Source: JANNHP01 sp031404455 (GTDB taxonomy: Bacteria; Planctomycetota; JAJSAM01; JAJVHW01). Taken from it: 16,003 bases of DNA. Made by a program: the position numbers and the translations under genes. Location: assembly GCA_031404455.1 (NCBI GenBank), contig JANNHP010000021.1, forward strand, positions 1 to 16,003, read 5' to 3'. The notes under the pieces were generated by a model, which saw nothing but the letters and a program-made list of their open reading frames with translations, was not told the origin of the DNA and made no database searches. Each line of letters begins with the position of its first letter. The first letter of the stretch is position 1. This document shows positions 1 through 7,646 of the stretch, piece after piece.

Positions 1-53
1 GCGAAACTCAGCAGGCCGGAACGGGGTTGAAGGCGCATCCCGGGAGGCTCTCC

Positions 54-824
54 ATGCGGTTGAGACTGACGCTGCCTCTCGTTGCGGCGTTCGTCGCGGG
101 CTCCCTCGCGCACGCCGAGGACGACGCGCCCACGGCGCCGCTCGAGCCTATGAGGATCGTCGAGGCGCTGAAATCGAAGGACAAGGCCGCGCGCCTTGCC
201 GCGGCGCAGCAGGCGAAGGATGTGCAGGACGACAAACTCGTCGCGCCGCTCGCCGCTCTCCTCGGCGACGAGGACATGGCTGCTCGCCACGCGGCGATCG
301 AGGCCCTCGGCGCGCGGGCGTCGGCCGACTCGCAGAAGAAGGCCGCGTCGGCCCTCGCGGCGCACCTGCCCAAGGTCGCGAAGAAGCCGGAGTGCGAGGC
401 GGAACTCATCGCCGCGGCCCAGGCGCTCGGCGTGCTGGCGCAGCCTGCCTCGATCGACGCGCTCATGGCGGACATCGAGATGGGCACCCCGTCCGGAGTC
501 GTTCGGTCGCGGCTCACGGCGGTGGCGAACGTCGCCTCGCCCGAGGCGATCGACGCGCTCATCCAGTTCCTCGCGAAGCAGGGGCGCGGTCAGAACGGGC
601 AGCAGCGCGACGCCTGCCGCGACGCGCTCCGCGACGCCACCGGCGAGAACTTCGGCAACGACCCCGACGGCTGGCGCGCGTGGTGGAAGGACGCGAAAAA
701 GTCCTTCGACTTCGACGCGGCTGCCCGCCGCCGCGCCGCCGCGCGGCAGAAGCAGGCGGACGACGAGCAGCGACGGAAGGACCGCAAGGCGAAGAAGGAA
801 GGCGACGGCGGCGGGAAGAAGTAG
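54..824 (+). CDS. Secreted HEAT-repeat protein
   Basis: This 256-aa protein has a clear signal peptide (R2-L-R, then a hydrophobic stretch, with likely cleavage after A-H-A near residue 21). The ATG at 54 is preferred over an upstream TTG at 27 because GGGAGG at 42-47 sits 6 nt before it and the signal peptide then starts correctly. Residues about 30-190 are alanine-rich helix pairs of HEAT type (for example the segments around L-A-A-L-L-G-D-E-D and A-I-D-A-L-I-Q-F-L). A segment A-L-R-D-A-T-G-E-N-F-G then W-R-A-W-W-K follows, an arrangement I associate with planctomycete HEAT proteins. The last 40 residues are a highly charged Lys/Arg tail. HEAT repeats usually act as protein-binding scaffolds. 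No enzymatic motif is visible, so the partner is unknown. It appears to be monocistronic or the end of an operon that begins before the window. Confidence 0.85.
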   Translation: MRLRLTLPLVAAFVAGSLAHAEDDAPTAPLEPMRIVEALKSKDKAARLAAAQQAKDVQDDKLVAPLAALLGDEDMAARHAAIEALGARASADSQKKAASALAAHLPKVAKKPECEAELIAAAQALGVLAQPASIDALMADIEMGTPSGVVRSRLTAVANVASPEAIDALIQFLAKQGRGQNGQQRDACRDALRDATGENFGNDPDGWRAWWKDAKKSFDFDAAARRRAAARQKQADDEQRRKDRKAKKEGDGGGKK

Positions 825-832
825 CCGCGTCG

Positions 833-985
833 CGCCGGGAACCGGGGACGCTCTCGCCGGGAACCGGGGACGCTAGTTATAATAAAAATACAAGCCCGGC
901 GGACCGAGCGTGGTGTCAACGTCCCCGACGGCGAGGAAGTTGATTCTTAAGAGCGTCCCCTCGTCCGAGAGCGTCCCCTCGTCCG
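833..985. repeat. Short direct and inverted repeat patch, possible relic of a REP/RAYT-like element
   Basis: The gap between the HEAT gene and cstA (825-1034) holds two tandem copies of the 20-mer CGCCGGGAACCGGGGACGCT (833-852 and 855-874). An AT-rich island follows at 875-892. Two copies of GAGCGTCCCCTCGTCCG then lie at 951-967 and 969-985. The core GGGGACGCT of the left pair (844-852, 866-874) is the exact reverse complement of AGCGTCCCC in the right pair (952-960, 970-978), so the patch is a doubled inverted repeat around about 77 bp. This layout resembles ends of REP-associated tyrosine transposase elements. That identity is inferred; no transposase gene is present here. Confidence 0.6.
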
Positions 986-1034
986 CGGATCTCGCGCGCG
1001 ACGCGGCGGTGCCACCGGGCTAACCTCCCGCGCC

Positions 1035-2684
1035 ATGACCTCGCTCCCGCTCCTCGCGACGATCGTGCTCGTCGCCCTCGCCGCGGGCTACGTGCTCTAC
1101 GGACGCTTCCTCGCGCGCGGGTTCGCGCTCGACGACTCGCGCCGCACGCCCGCGGACGAGCTGAACGACGGCGAGGACTTCGTCCCGACGAAGCCCTTCT
1201 ATCTGCTCGGCCAGCACCTCTCGGCGATCGCGGCGGCCGGCCCGATCGCGGGGCCGATCCTCGCGTGCCAGCAGTTCGGGTGGCTGCCGTGCATCCTCTG
1301 GATCGGCCTCGGCTCGATCTTCATCGGCGCGGTGCACGACTTCGCGTCGCTCGTCGCGTCCGTGCGGCACAAGGCGCGCTCGGTCGCGGAGATCGTGAAG
1401 GAGCAGATGGGCAGGCGCGCGTGGGTCGCGCTGATGGTCTTCATGTGGATCGCGCTCGTCTACGTGATCGTCGCGTTCACCGAGATCACCGTGCAGACGT
1501 TCCTCGGCGCCGACCCCGACCTCGCGGGCATCGGCGGCGAGTTCCACAAGGGCGGCGCGGTCGCGGCGTCGTCCACGTTCTACCTCGGGCTCGCGCTCGT
1601 GATGGGGCTCGTGCAGCGCTTCCGGCCGCTGCCGCTCTGGCTGGTGACGGTCGTGTTCGTGCCGGCGACGTTCGGCGTCATCTGGCTCGGGACCACGGTC
1701 TCCACGGCGTTCGTCGCGTCGCGCGCGGCGTGGGCCGCGATGATCCTGGCGTACTGCTTCGTCGCGTCGCTCCTGCCGGTCTGGACGCTCCTGCAACCGC
1801 GCGGCTACCTCGGCGGGTTCGTGCTCTACGTGTCCCTGGCGCTCGGCGTCGTCGGCATCTTCTTCGGCGGATTCGAGATCAAGCAGCCGATGACGAGCGG
1901 CGCGCCGCTCGCCGGGTTCGACGACTCCATGTTCCCTCTCCTCTTCGTGACGATCGCCTGCGGCGCGTGCAGCGGATTCCACGGGCTCGTCTGCTCGGGG
2001 ACGACGTCGAAGCAGATCGCGAAGGAGTCGCACTGCCGCACGGTCGGCTACGGCGCGATGCTGCTGGAGGCGTTCGTCGCGCTGATCGCGCTCGCCACGA
2101 TCATGACCGTGTCGAAGGCGGAGGCTGCGGGCCAGTCGCCGGGCGTCATCTACGGCACGGGGCTCGCGAAGTTCCTCACGCTCGTCATCGGCGACGACCA
2201 CATGCGCTTCGCGAAGACGTTCGGGACGATGGTGTTCTCCACGTTCGTCTTCGACACGCTCGACGTCGCGACGCGCCTCGGCCGCTACATCGTGCAGGAA
2301 CTCCTCGGGCGCACGTCGAAGGCGAGTGCGTTCGCCGCGACCGCGCTGACGGCGGGCGTCCCGCTGCTCATCCTCGTCACGTCCGGGGAGAACTCCTACC
2401 GGCAGATGTGGCAGCTCTTCGGCACGTCGAACCAGCTCCTCGCGGCGCTGACGCTGCTCGGGATCTCGGTCTGGCTGAAGCGCACGGGGCGCCCGTACTG
2501 GTTCACGTTCGCGCCGATGGTGTTCGTCGTCGCCATCACCGTGTGGTCGCTCGTCGCGCAGATCGCGAACGCGCCCGCGACGACGAACCGGGTGGTGGCG
2601 GGCGTGCTGCTGGCGCTCTCGGCGTTCCTGCTCGTCGAGGCTTCGAAGGCGTTCCGCGCGCCCGCGAAGCCGGCTACGGTCTGA
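1035..2684 (+). CDS. cstA: CstA-family inner-membrane transporter (carbon starvation protein A)
   Basis: A 549-aa polytopic membrane protein covering both CstA family regions, the N-terminal core and the C-terminal five-TM part. Hallmarks are G59-Q-H followed by S-A-I-A-A-A-G-P-I-A-G-P, then C309-G-A-C-S-G-F-H with S-G-T-T-S-K-Q-I, T408-L-D-V-A-T-R-L-G-R, and L461-F-G-T-S-N-Q-L-L-A. Family members import peptides or pyruvate; CstA and YjiY/BtsT of E. coli are the studied cases. At about 550 aa it is shorter than the roughly 700-aa E. coli protein and fits the compact CstA class. The ATG at 1035 gives a normal N-terminal TM helix; there is no good Shine-Dalgarno sequence before it. Substrate (peptide versus pyruvate) cannot be decided from sequence. 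The stop codon TGA ends at 2684, directly against the stop of the opposing gene. Confidence 0.93.
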   Translation: MTSLPLLATIVLVALAAGYVLYGRFLARGFALDDSRRTPADELNDGEDFVPTKPFYLLGQHLSAIAAAGPIAGPILACQQFGWLPCILWIGLGSIFIGAVHDFASLVASVRHKARSVAEIVKEQMGRRAWVALMVFMWIALVYVIVAFTEITVQTFLGADPDLAGIGGEFHKGGAVAASSTFYLGLALVMGLVQRFRPLPLWLVTVVFVPATFGVIWLGTTVSTAFVASRAAWAAMILAYCFVASLLPVWTLLQPRGYLGGFVLYVSLALGVVGIFFGGFEIKQPMTSGAPLAGFDDSMFPLLFVTIACGACSGFHGLVCSGTTSKQIAKESHCRTVGYGAMLLEAFVALIALATIMTVSKAEAAGQSPGVIYGTGLAKFLTLVIGDDHMRFAKTFGTMVFSTFVFDTLDVATRLGRYIVQELLGRTSKASAFAATALTAGVPLLILVTSGENSYRQMWQLFGTSNQLLAALTLLGISVWLKRTGRPYWFTFAPMVFVVAITVWSLVAQIANAPATTNRVVAGVLLALSAFLLVEASKAFRAPAKPATV

Positions 2685-3494
2685 TCACTTCGCGGCGGGC
2701 GCGGGAGCCGGAGCGGGGGCGGGCGCCGGACGTACCGCCGACGGCGGCGAGTTCGCGTTGATGATGTCGAGCGAGCGCTTCATGGCCGCGACGACCGGCG
2801 CGAAGTCGCCGACGATGAGCACGCGCGAGCCGGGGATGTCCATGATGCGGCCGATCCCCGCTGTCGCCGTGCTGAGCGGAGACAGCGCGTTGCGGACGCG
2901 GGTCGTGTCCACCGTGTCGCGGCAGCGCAGCGTCGTCACGATGTAGAGCCCGTCGCGGTCCTCGTAGTCGAAGACCTGCGACTCCTCGATGAAGACGGGG
3001 CGCGACTTCAGGTTCGGGTCGGCCTGGTCCATCACGAGCCACTGCGACTTGCCGTCGACGGACTTCGGCCCCACCGGCACGAGCACGAGCTTCCTGTAGC
3101 TCAGCACGGCCTGGAGCCAGTCGAAGAGCTCGTCCTCCCGGATCGTGTGCGAGCCGATGAACTGCACTTTCGCCTGCTTGAACGTGGCGTTCTGGCTGTC
3201 GTAGAGGATCGACGTGCCGGTCGCCTTGCTCACCGTGTCGAAAAGATCTTCGATGCTCGAGCCCCCGTCCTTCGGGATGAGCTTCACCGTCACACCGTTT
3301 CCCGCGGGACGCGACGGCCGGGGCTGCGTCGCCTCGAGCGGCGGCCACGGCTCCCACGACTGCGGCGGCACGGAGCGCGTCTCGATCGCCGCCGCCTCCG
3401 TCACGAACTCCGGCGATTCCGCGGACCCAGTGGACGAGCAACCCGCGGCTGCGAGCGCGAGAACGGCGACGAACGAAGCGGCGTGTCGGGTCAC
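2685..3494 (-). CDS. Lipoprotein with secretin N0/N1-like domains but no secretin barrel
   Basis: A 269-aa protein. GTG start at 3494 with a strong ribosome site (AGGGAGGG about 7 nt upstream in the transcript). The lipobox L-A-A-A-G-C places the lipidated Cys at 19. After a Pro-rich linker, residues about 68-160 (F-D-T-V-S-K-A-T-G-T-S-I-L-Y, a Val-rich strand, D-E-L-F-D-W-L-Q-A-V-L) look like the N0 fold of secretins. Residues about 184-246 (Y-I-V-T-T-L-R, then R-I-M-D-I-P-G-S-R-V-L-I-V-G-D-F, A-A-M-K-R-S-L-D-I-I) look like an N1 ring-building domain. The C-terminus is a Pro-Ala repeat tail (about 252-268), and no secretin beta-domain follows. The domain reading is by eye and function is inferred: a possible accessory or pilotin-like component. 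It may be co-transcribed with the minus-strand genes upstream, from which it is separated by 105 bp. Confidence 0.8.
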   Translation of the reverse strand: MTRHAASFVAVLALAAAGCSSTGSAESPEFVTEAAAIETRSVPPQSWEPWPPLEATQPRPSRPAGNGVTVKLIPKDGGSSIEDLFDTVSKATGTSILYDSQNATFKQAKVQFIGSHTIREDELFDWLQAVLSYRKLVLVPVGPKSVDGKSQWLVMDQADPNLKSRPVFIEESQVFDYEDRDGLYIVTTLRCRDTVDTTRVRNALSPLSTATAGIGRIMDIPGSRVLIVGDFAPVVAAMKRSLDIINANSPPSAVRPAPAPAPAPAPAAK

Positions 3495-3599
3495 GGAGTC
3501 CCTCCCTCGGAGTTCGGAGTCTCGGCCGCCACGGCGAAGTCGTCGCGAGTCCGGCCGGATCCTTCGACGCCGGACGCCGCGCGGTATTCCGCGTCCCGG

Positions 3600-4553
3600 C
3601 TACTGGACGGCCAGCGCGGTGCTCGAGAGCGACCCGTCCGACAGGACCACGGTCGCAGACGGGTTCGTGAACGTGAGGTCGAACCTCGCCGCGACCCTCC
3701 CGCCGGCCGGGTCCCAGGCGGTGAACGTGATGTTGCCGCTCGTCAGGAGGAACGGTCCGCCGCCCGCGACGGGCGGCGTGTAGCTCGTGAGCGGCCCCGG
3801 CGGGATCGTGCGGTCGCCGAGATCCGGGTCGGGGACCATCAGCGTGAACGCGTGGACGACGCCGCCCGCCGTGCCGCGGACGCTGAGCGAGAAGCGGTCC
3901 ATCGCGGAGTCGTAGCTGACCGTGTAGAGGAAGTCGCCGGAGGAGGCGGGCACGTGCAGGCGCTGGCCGTCGATGTCCACGTCGAGGGCGGTGGTCGTCA
4001 CTCCGCCGCCGCCGCCCGCCTTGCGGACGATCCGCTCCGCCTTCGCGATGGACGTCAGCGCGTTCTTGAGGAGCGTGATCCGGGCCGTGCGGGGCGTCGC
4101 CGTGGCGGACGCGACGATGTCCGCCTCGCCGGAGTCGTTCAGCGTCTGCGACTTGGTCTTCGCGGAGCCGTCCGCGAGCAACTGGATCGAGTAGAAGAGG
4201 ATCGATCCGCGCCTCGTGATGTCCGCCGTGACCGTCGCGACCATGTCGTCGAGCAGCGGGCTCAGCGCGCCGTCGGTCGGATAGACCGCGTCGATGCCCT
4301 TCACCGACTTGCCGATGTTCGCGAGCGTCGTCGCGAGGTCGTCGGTGTCCACGCTCATCGCCTTGACGACCTTGCCGAGCGTGGCCTTCTGCTTCTTCTC
4401 CGTCTTCGAGAGCCCGGTCGTGCCGAAGGCGACGATCCGCGCCTCGATGGTGCCGATCAGGGTGGGGAACCGGCTGCCGAGGGTGGCGGCGTTCGCCACT
4501 TCTGCGGCGACGAGCGCGAGGCAGATCAAGCTCAGGGAGACGAGGCGTCGCAT
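3600..4553 (-). CDS. Secreted protein of unknown function, helical N-half and beta-rich C-half
   Basis: A 317-aa protein with a Sec signal peptide (M-R-R-L followed by a hydrophobic core, cleavage near V-A-N-A at about 22). The ATG at 4553 has AAGGAAA about 8 nt upstream. Residues about 25-178 are Ala/Lys-rich and helical, including L-S-K-T-E-K-K-Q-K-A-T-L-G. A run of five glycines at 180-184 acts as a linker to a C-terminal part rich in Thr, Val and Gly that is probably beta-sandwich (residues about 186-317). I recognise no named family and no catalytic motif. It sits between two other exported products in the same orientation (49 bp downstream of the 127-aa gene), so a shared cell-surface or periplasmic role is plausible but unproven. 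Confidence 0.8.
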   Translation of the reverse strand: MRRLVSLSLICLALVAAEVANAATLGSRFPTLIGTIEARIVAFGTTGLSKTEKKQKATLGKVVKAMSVDTDDLATTLANIGKSVKGIDAVYPTDGALSPLLDDMVATVTADITRRGSILFYSIQLLADGSAKTKSQTLNDSGEADIVASATATPRTARITLLKNALTSIAKAERIVRKAGGGGGVTTTALDVDIDGQRLHVPASSGDFLYTVSYDSAMDRFSLSVRGTAGGVVHAFTLMVPDPDLGDRTIPPGPLTSYTPPVAGGGPFLLTSGNITFTAWDPAGGRVAARFDLTFTNPSATVVLSDGSLSSTALAVQ

Positions 4554-4602
4554 GGGCTGGTTTCCTTCGGTGGGGAGGCTGCGAGCGCCCGGAGTCTACA
4601 TC

Positions 4603-4986
4603 TCATTGTTCGCGTGAGTCGGCTTCGTAGCGGGAGGAGGCCGACGCCTGGAGTTTGAAGAAGCGGCTCGCGGTGTCGTGGATCACCACGTTGCGCAGCG
4701 ATCCGCCGGCGTCCTTGAACCAGAAGACGGTGTCCTTCGTGTCGCCGGTCATTCCGACCATGTCGCCATAGTGGCTCGGGACGACGAACACCTCGCGGTC
4801 CTCCCGGTAGCCGGCGGGCCGCCTCGGCTGCTGACCGGCGGTGACGCCGACGGACATGTCGTAGCGCTCGTCGCTGTGGTGCGAGGGCGTGGCGCCGATG
4901 AAGCGCGTGGCCTCCTGCGCCGCGGCGCCCGCGCCGAGACCTAGCGCCGCGAGCGCGACGCCGAGGACGAGAGGGGACTTCCGCAT
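4603..4986 (-). CDS. Small secreted protein of unknown function
   Basis: A 127-aa product. The ATG at 4986 is preceded by CGGAGG at good spacing. A signal peptide covers about residues 1-23 (M-R-K-S then a Leu/Ala core ending in G-A-A-A-Q). The mature part (about 100 aa) has H-H at 36-37, V-F-V-V-P-S-H-Y-G-D-M near the middle, and a C-terminal strand/helix section with V-F-W-F-K-D and F-F-K-L. No cysteine and no family I can name. It lies 74 bp downstream of trpS and 49 bp upstream of the next secreted protein, on the same strand. Coding is supported by the signal peptide, the ribosome site and codon bias. Confidence 0.72.
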   Translation of the reverse strand: MRKSPLVLGVALAALGLGAGAAAQEATRFIGATPSHHSDERYDMSVGVTAGQQPRRPAGYREDREVFVVPSHYGDMVGMTGDTKDTVFWFKDAGGSLRNVVIHDTASRFFKLQASASSRYEADSREQ

Positions 4987-5060
4987 GGACGACCTCCGGG
5001 TTGGAAGGACCGACGCACGTTAGACGATCCGCCCCGCGCGTGTCGTCCTCGGCGGCGTCG

Positions 5061-6065
5061 TCAGCCGCGCAAACCGCAGGCGCGATGAACGGCGCCGAGC
5101 GTCGCGGCCGCGTGCGTCCGCGCGGTCCTCGCCCCCGCGTCCAGCACGTTGCGCACGTGGTCGAGGTTCTTCGCGAGCTCTTCGCGTCTCGCGCGCGCCG
5201 CGTCGAAGTGCTCGTGGAGCTTCGCGAGGAGCATCTTCTTCGGCACGCCGTATCCCATGCCGCCCGCGCGGTAGCGGGCCTCCATCTCCGCGCGCTCCGC
5301 GTCGGTGAGGAAGAGCCTCAGGATCTGGAACACGTTGCACGTGGCCGGGTCCTTCGGCTCCTCGACGCTCCTGCTGTCGGTGACGATCCGGCTCGTCGCC
5401 TTCTCCCACTCCTTGTCGGTGCCGAAGAGGGGGATGCCGTTGTTGTGGCTCTTCGACATCTTCTGCCCGTCGATGCCGGGCACGACCGCGACGTCTTCCA
5501 GGATGTACGGCTCGGGGATCGTGAGCGCGCCGCCGAGACCGGTCTGCGGATCGAAGCCCGAGCAGTACGTGCGGTTGAACTTCACCGCGATGTCGCGCGT
5601 GAACTCCACGTGCTGCTTCTGGTCCTTGCCGACGGGGACGTGCGTGCTCTGGTAGAGCAGGATGTCGGCGGCCATGAGCACCGGATACGCGAAGAGCCCG
5701 AAGTCGGCGTCGCGGCCCTTCGCGGTCGCGTCCTTCCAGGCGTGCATCCGCTCGAGGAGACCCATCGGCGTCACCGTGCCGAGGATCCACATCAGCTCGC
5801 TGACCTCGGGCACGTCGGACTGCACGAAGAGCGTCGCCCTCGCCGGGTCGAGACCGCACGCGAGGTAGTCGAGCGCCACGCCGGTCGTCAGTTCGCGCAG
5901 GTCCGCGGCGCTCTTCACCTGGTCGAGCGCGTGGAGGTTCGCGATGAAGTACAAGCACTCGCCGAACGGGATCGTCTCTTGGAACAGCACGAACTGCCGC
6001 ATCGCCCCGAACCAGTTCCCGAGGTGCGGACGGTTGGTCGGCTTCAGACCGGAGAGGACTCGCAT
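5061..6065 (-). CDS. trpS: Tryptophanyl-tRNA synthetase
   Basis: A 334-aa class I aminoacyl-tRNA synthetase charging tRNA-Trp with tryptophan in the cytoplasm. The N-terminus M-R-V-L-S-G-L-K-P-T is the standard TrpS start, so the frame open further upstream (to 6662) is not used. The HIGH-like signature is P13-H-L-G-N17. The substrate pocket segments G-L-F-A-Y-P-V-L-M-A-A-D-I-L-L-Y (D134) and V-G-K-D-Q-K-Q-H-V-E (about 145-154) are intact. The KMSKS loop is K202-M-S-K-S206. The length matches normal bacterial TrpS. No strong Shine-Dalgarno sequence is seen before the ATG. It is divergent from the TPR/zincin-like gene and heads a run of minus-strand genes. Confidence 0.97.
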   Translation of the reverse strand: MRVLSGLKPTNRPHLGNWFGAMRQFVLFQETIPFGECLYFIANLHALDQVKSAADLRELTTGVALDYLACGLDPARATLFVQSDVPEVSELMWILGTVTPMGLLERMHAWKDATAKGRDADFGLFAYPVLMAADILLYQSTHVPVGKDQKQHVEFTRDIAVKFNRTYCSGFDPQTGLGGALTIPEPYILEDVAVVPGIDGQKMSKSHNNGIPLFGTDKEWEKATSRIVTDSRSVEEPKDPATCNVFQILRLFLTDAERAEMEARYRAGGMGYGVPKKMLLAKLHEHFDAARARREELAKNLDHVRNVLDAGARTARTHAAATLGAVHRACGLRG

Positions 6066-6153
6066 GGGCGGCGAGCGTCGCACACGCGGCGCGACGCCGG
6101 GAAAACGAAGCAGGGAAGCGTCCCCGCCCGGGTGCTCCGCGCAAGGCTTCCGG

Positions 6154-6171
6154 CGGGAGGTAGCCTTCCCG
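6154..6171 (+). promoter_or_regulatory. Hairpin covering the ribosome site of the downstream gene
   Basis: In the 107-bp divergent gap between trpS and the gene at 6173, CGGGAGG (6154-6160) can pair with CTTCCCG (6165-6171) around the loop TAGC, with one G-U pair. The only Shine-Dalgarno-like sequence, GGGAGG at 6155-6160, is inside the stem, which ends one base before the GTG at 6173. The same gap also holds a 7-bp inverted repeat (GCGTCGC 6075-6081 with GCGACGC 6091-6097) and a copy of the AGCGTCCCC 9-mer at 6117-6125. No clear promoter hexamers were found. Confidence 0.35.
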
Positions 6172-6172
6172 C

Positions 6173-7618
6173 GTGACCCGGACATCCATCCGCGCCTGGC
6201 TCGCGTCGGCGGCTCTCGTCGCCGCCGTGGCGATCGCGTCCGCGGCCGAGACTGCCGGCGAGCGCTACTACAAGATGCGCCTCGCGAAGGTGGCGAAGTC
6301 GGCCGCCGCGCGCATCTGGGACGCCGCCGACCGCGCGCGCCGCGCGTCGCTCTTCCGCTTCGCGCGGAGCGAGGCGCAGCGTGTCCTCGAACTCGATCCC
6401 GACAACAAGGCCGCGCGCACCTTCCTCGGATACGTGAAGAAGGACGAAGGCTGGACGATGGACCTGACGGCGAGCGGCACGCTCCCGACCGAGAACCGCG
6501 CGCCCGTGGGCGGGGCGAAGCTCGCCGACTTGGAGGCGACGTGGCGGACGGTCGTCCGCGCGAAGGCCGACATCGACGTCGCCGCGCTGTACGCGGCGCT
6601 CGGCGACGAATGCGCCGGGAAGTCGTACCGCGACGAGGCGAAGTCAGCGTACGCGCTCGCACTCGGTCTCGACCGCGACAACGCCGCCGCGCACACCGGC
6701 CTCGGCCACGTCCGGCTCGGCGACGGTCTCTGGCTGACCGCGGAGGCGAACGCGGCGTTCGAGGCGTCGCGCGGGGCCCGCGCCGTCCCTGGGGCGAGCC
6801 GCCTCGACGACGTCTTCAGGGAGAAGCTCAACAAGATGGAGTCGGGGCATTTCCGCGTGGAGAGCCCGCACGCGGACACGGTGATCGCCGGCTACCTCGA
6901 CGTCTGCGAGAAGACGTTCGCGGCGTACCTCTGCGACTTCGAGCAGGATCCAGCGGCGAAGCCGTTCCCGAAGGCGCCCGTCTTCTGCTTGCTCGAAACC
7001 GACGCGCAGTGGGAGCGCTGGATCAACCACATGGCGCAGTCGGCGAACCAGGGCTTCTGGCGATCGCACACGTTCCACTGGGCCCGCGACCGCGGGATCT
7101 GCTCGCTGCGCAACCACGACGGCGCGACCGACGCGACGCGCCGCGACCGGCTCATCCACGAGACCGCGCACATGCTGAACCTCGCAGTGTGGGACATGGC
7201 CGACGGCTGCTGGCTCGACGACGCCATCGCCTACCGGTATCCGCTGCTGCTCACCGGCACGACCGGCGCCTACTGCCTCGCGCCGAAAAAGGAGGACTAC
7301 GGGAAGTCCGGGGCCGTGCGGAACTGGACGGACCCCGGCCAGTGGAGGCCGCTGCTGAAGGAGACCGCCGCCGCGGGCGACGACACGCCTCTGCGTCTCA
7401 TCGTCAACAAGCGGTCCTACGATCTGCCGATCTCGGCGTCGGTGAAGGCGTGGAGCGTCGTGGACTTCCTCCTGCGCCGCGACCGCCCCGCGTTCGTCGG
7501 CATGCTGAAGGAGCTGAAGGTGGAGAAGGACCTCGTCGGCCTCTTGGAGACGCGCTTCGGCCGCGACGTGGAAGTCCTGGACGCCGAGTGGCGCCGGTGG
7601 GTGGCGGAGACGTACTGA
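6173..7618 (+). CDS. Exported TPR protein with HExxH zincin-like motif
   Basis: A 481-aa protein, GTG start at 6173. A signal peptide covers about residues 1-24 (R-T-S-I-R-A-W-L-A-S-A then A-I-A-S-A). TPR-like helix pairs are at about 55-90 (L-E-L-D-P-D-N-K-A-A) and 133-195 (A-L-G-L-D-R-D-N-A-A-A-H-T-G-L-G). From about 225 a peptidase-like module follows, with H329-E-T-A-H333 and then W347-L-D-D-A-I-A-Y354. In gluzincin families of the peptidase MA type this second motif is W-L-x-E-G-x-A, with Glu as the third zinc ligand; here the equivalent residue is D350. It is thus either a metalloprotease with an Asp ligand or a derived, possibly inactive relative. The product probably acts in the periplasm or outside the cell. 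It is transcribed away from trpS and converges on miaE. Confidence 0.85.
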   Translation: MTRTSIRAWLASAALVAAVAIASAAETAGERYYKMRLAKVAKSAAARIWDAADRARRASLFRFARSEAQRVLELDPDNKAARTFLGYVKKDEGWTMDLTASGTLPTENRAPVGGAKLADLEATWRTVVRAKADIDVAALYAALGDECAGKSYRDEAKSAYALALGLDRDNAAAHTGLGHVRLGDGLWLTAEANAAFEASRGARAVPGASRLDDVFREKLNKMESGHFRVESPHADTVIAGYLDVCEKTFAAYLCDFEQDPAAKPFPKAPVFCLLETDAQWERWINHMAQSANQGFWRSHTFHWARDRGICSLRNHDGATDATRRDRLIHETAHMLNLAVWDMADGCWLDDAIAYRYPLLLTGTTGAYCLAPKKEDYGKSGAVRNWTDPGQWRPLLKETAAAGDDTPLRLIVNKRSYDLPISASVKAWSVVDFLLRRDRPAFVGMLKELKVEKDLVGLLETRFGRDVEVLDAEWRRWVAETY

Positions 7619-7646
7619 CGCGGAACTCTGCATCACGCGACGAGCG

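Noticed and set aside
878..883. TATAAT as a -10 promoter element
   Set aside because: No -35 at normal spacing, since the upstream part is the GC-rich direct repeat. It is more simply part of the AT-rich centre of the repeat patch.
833..985. Tandem repeats as a CRISPR array
   Set aside because: Repeat periods are 22 and 18 bp with almost no spacer, only two units each, and no cas gene nearby.
1020..2201. Minus-strand open frame opposite cstA
   Set aside because: Same antisense composition artefact, with no domain or ribosome site. CstA motifs fix the coding strand.
6066..6662. N-terminal extension of trpS
   Set aside because: The family start M-R-V-L-S-G-L-K-P-T lies at 6065. The upstream part is Arg-rich non-family sequence and would overlap the divergent gene at 6173.
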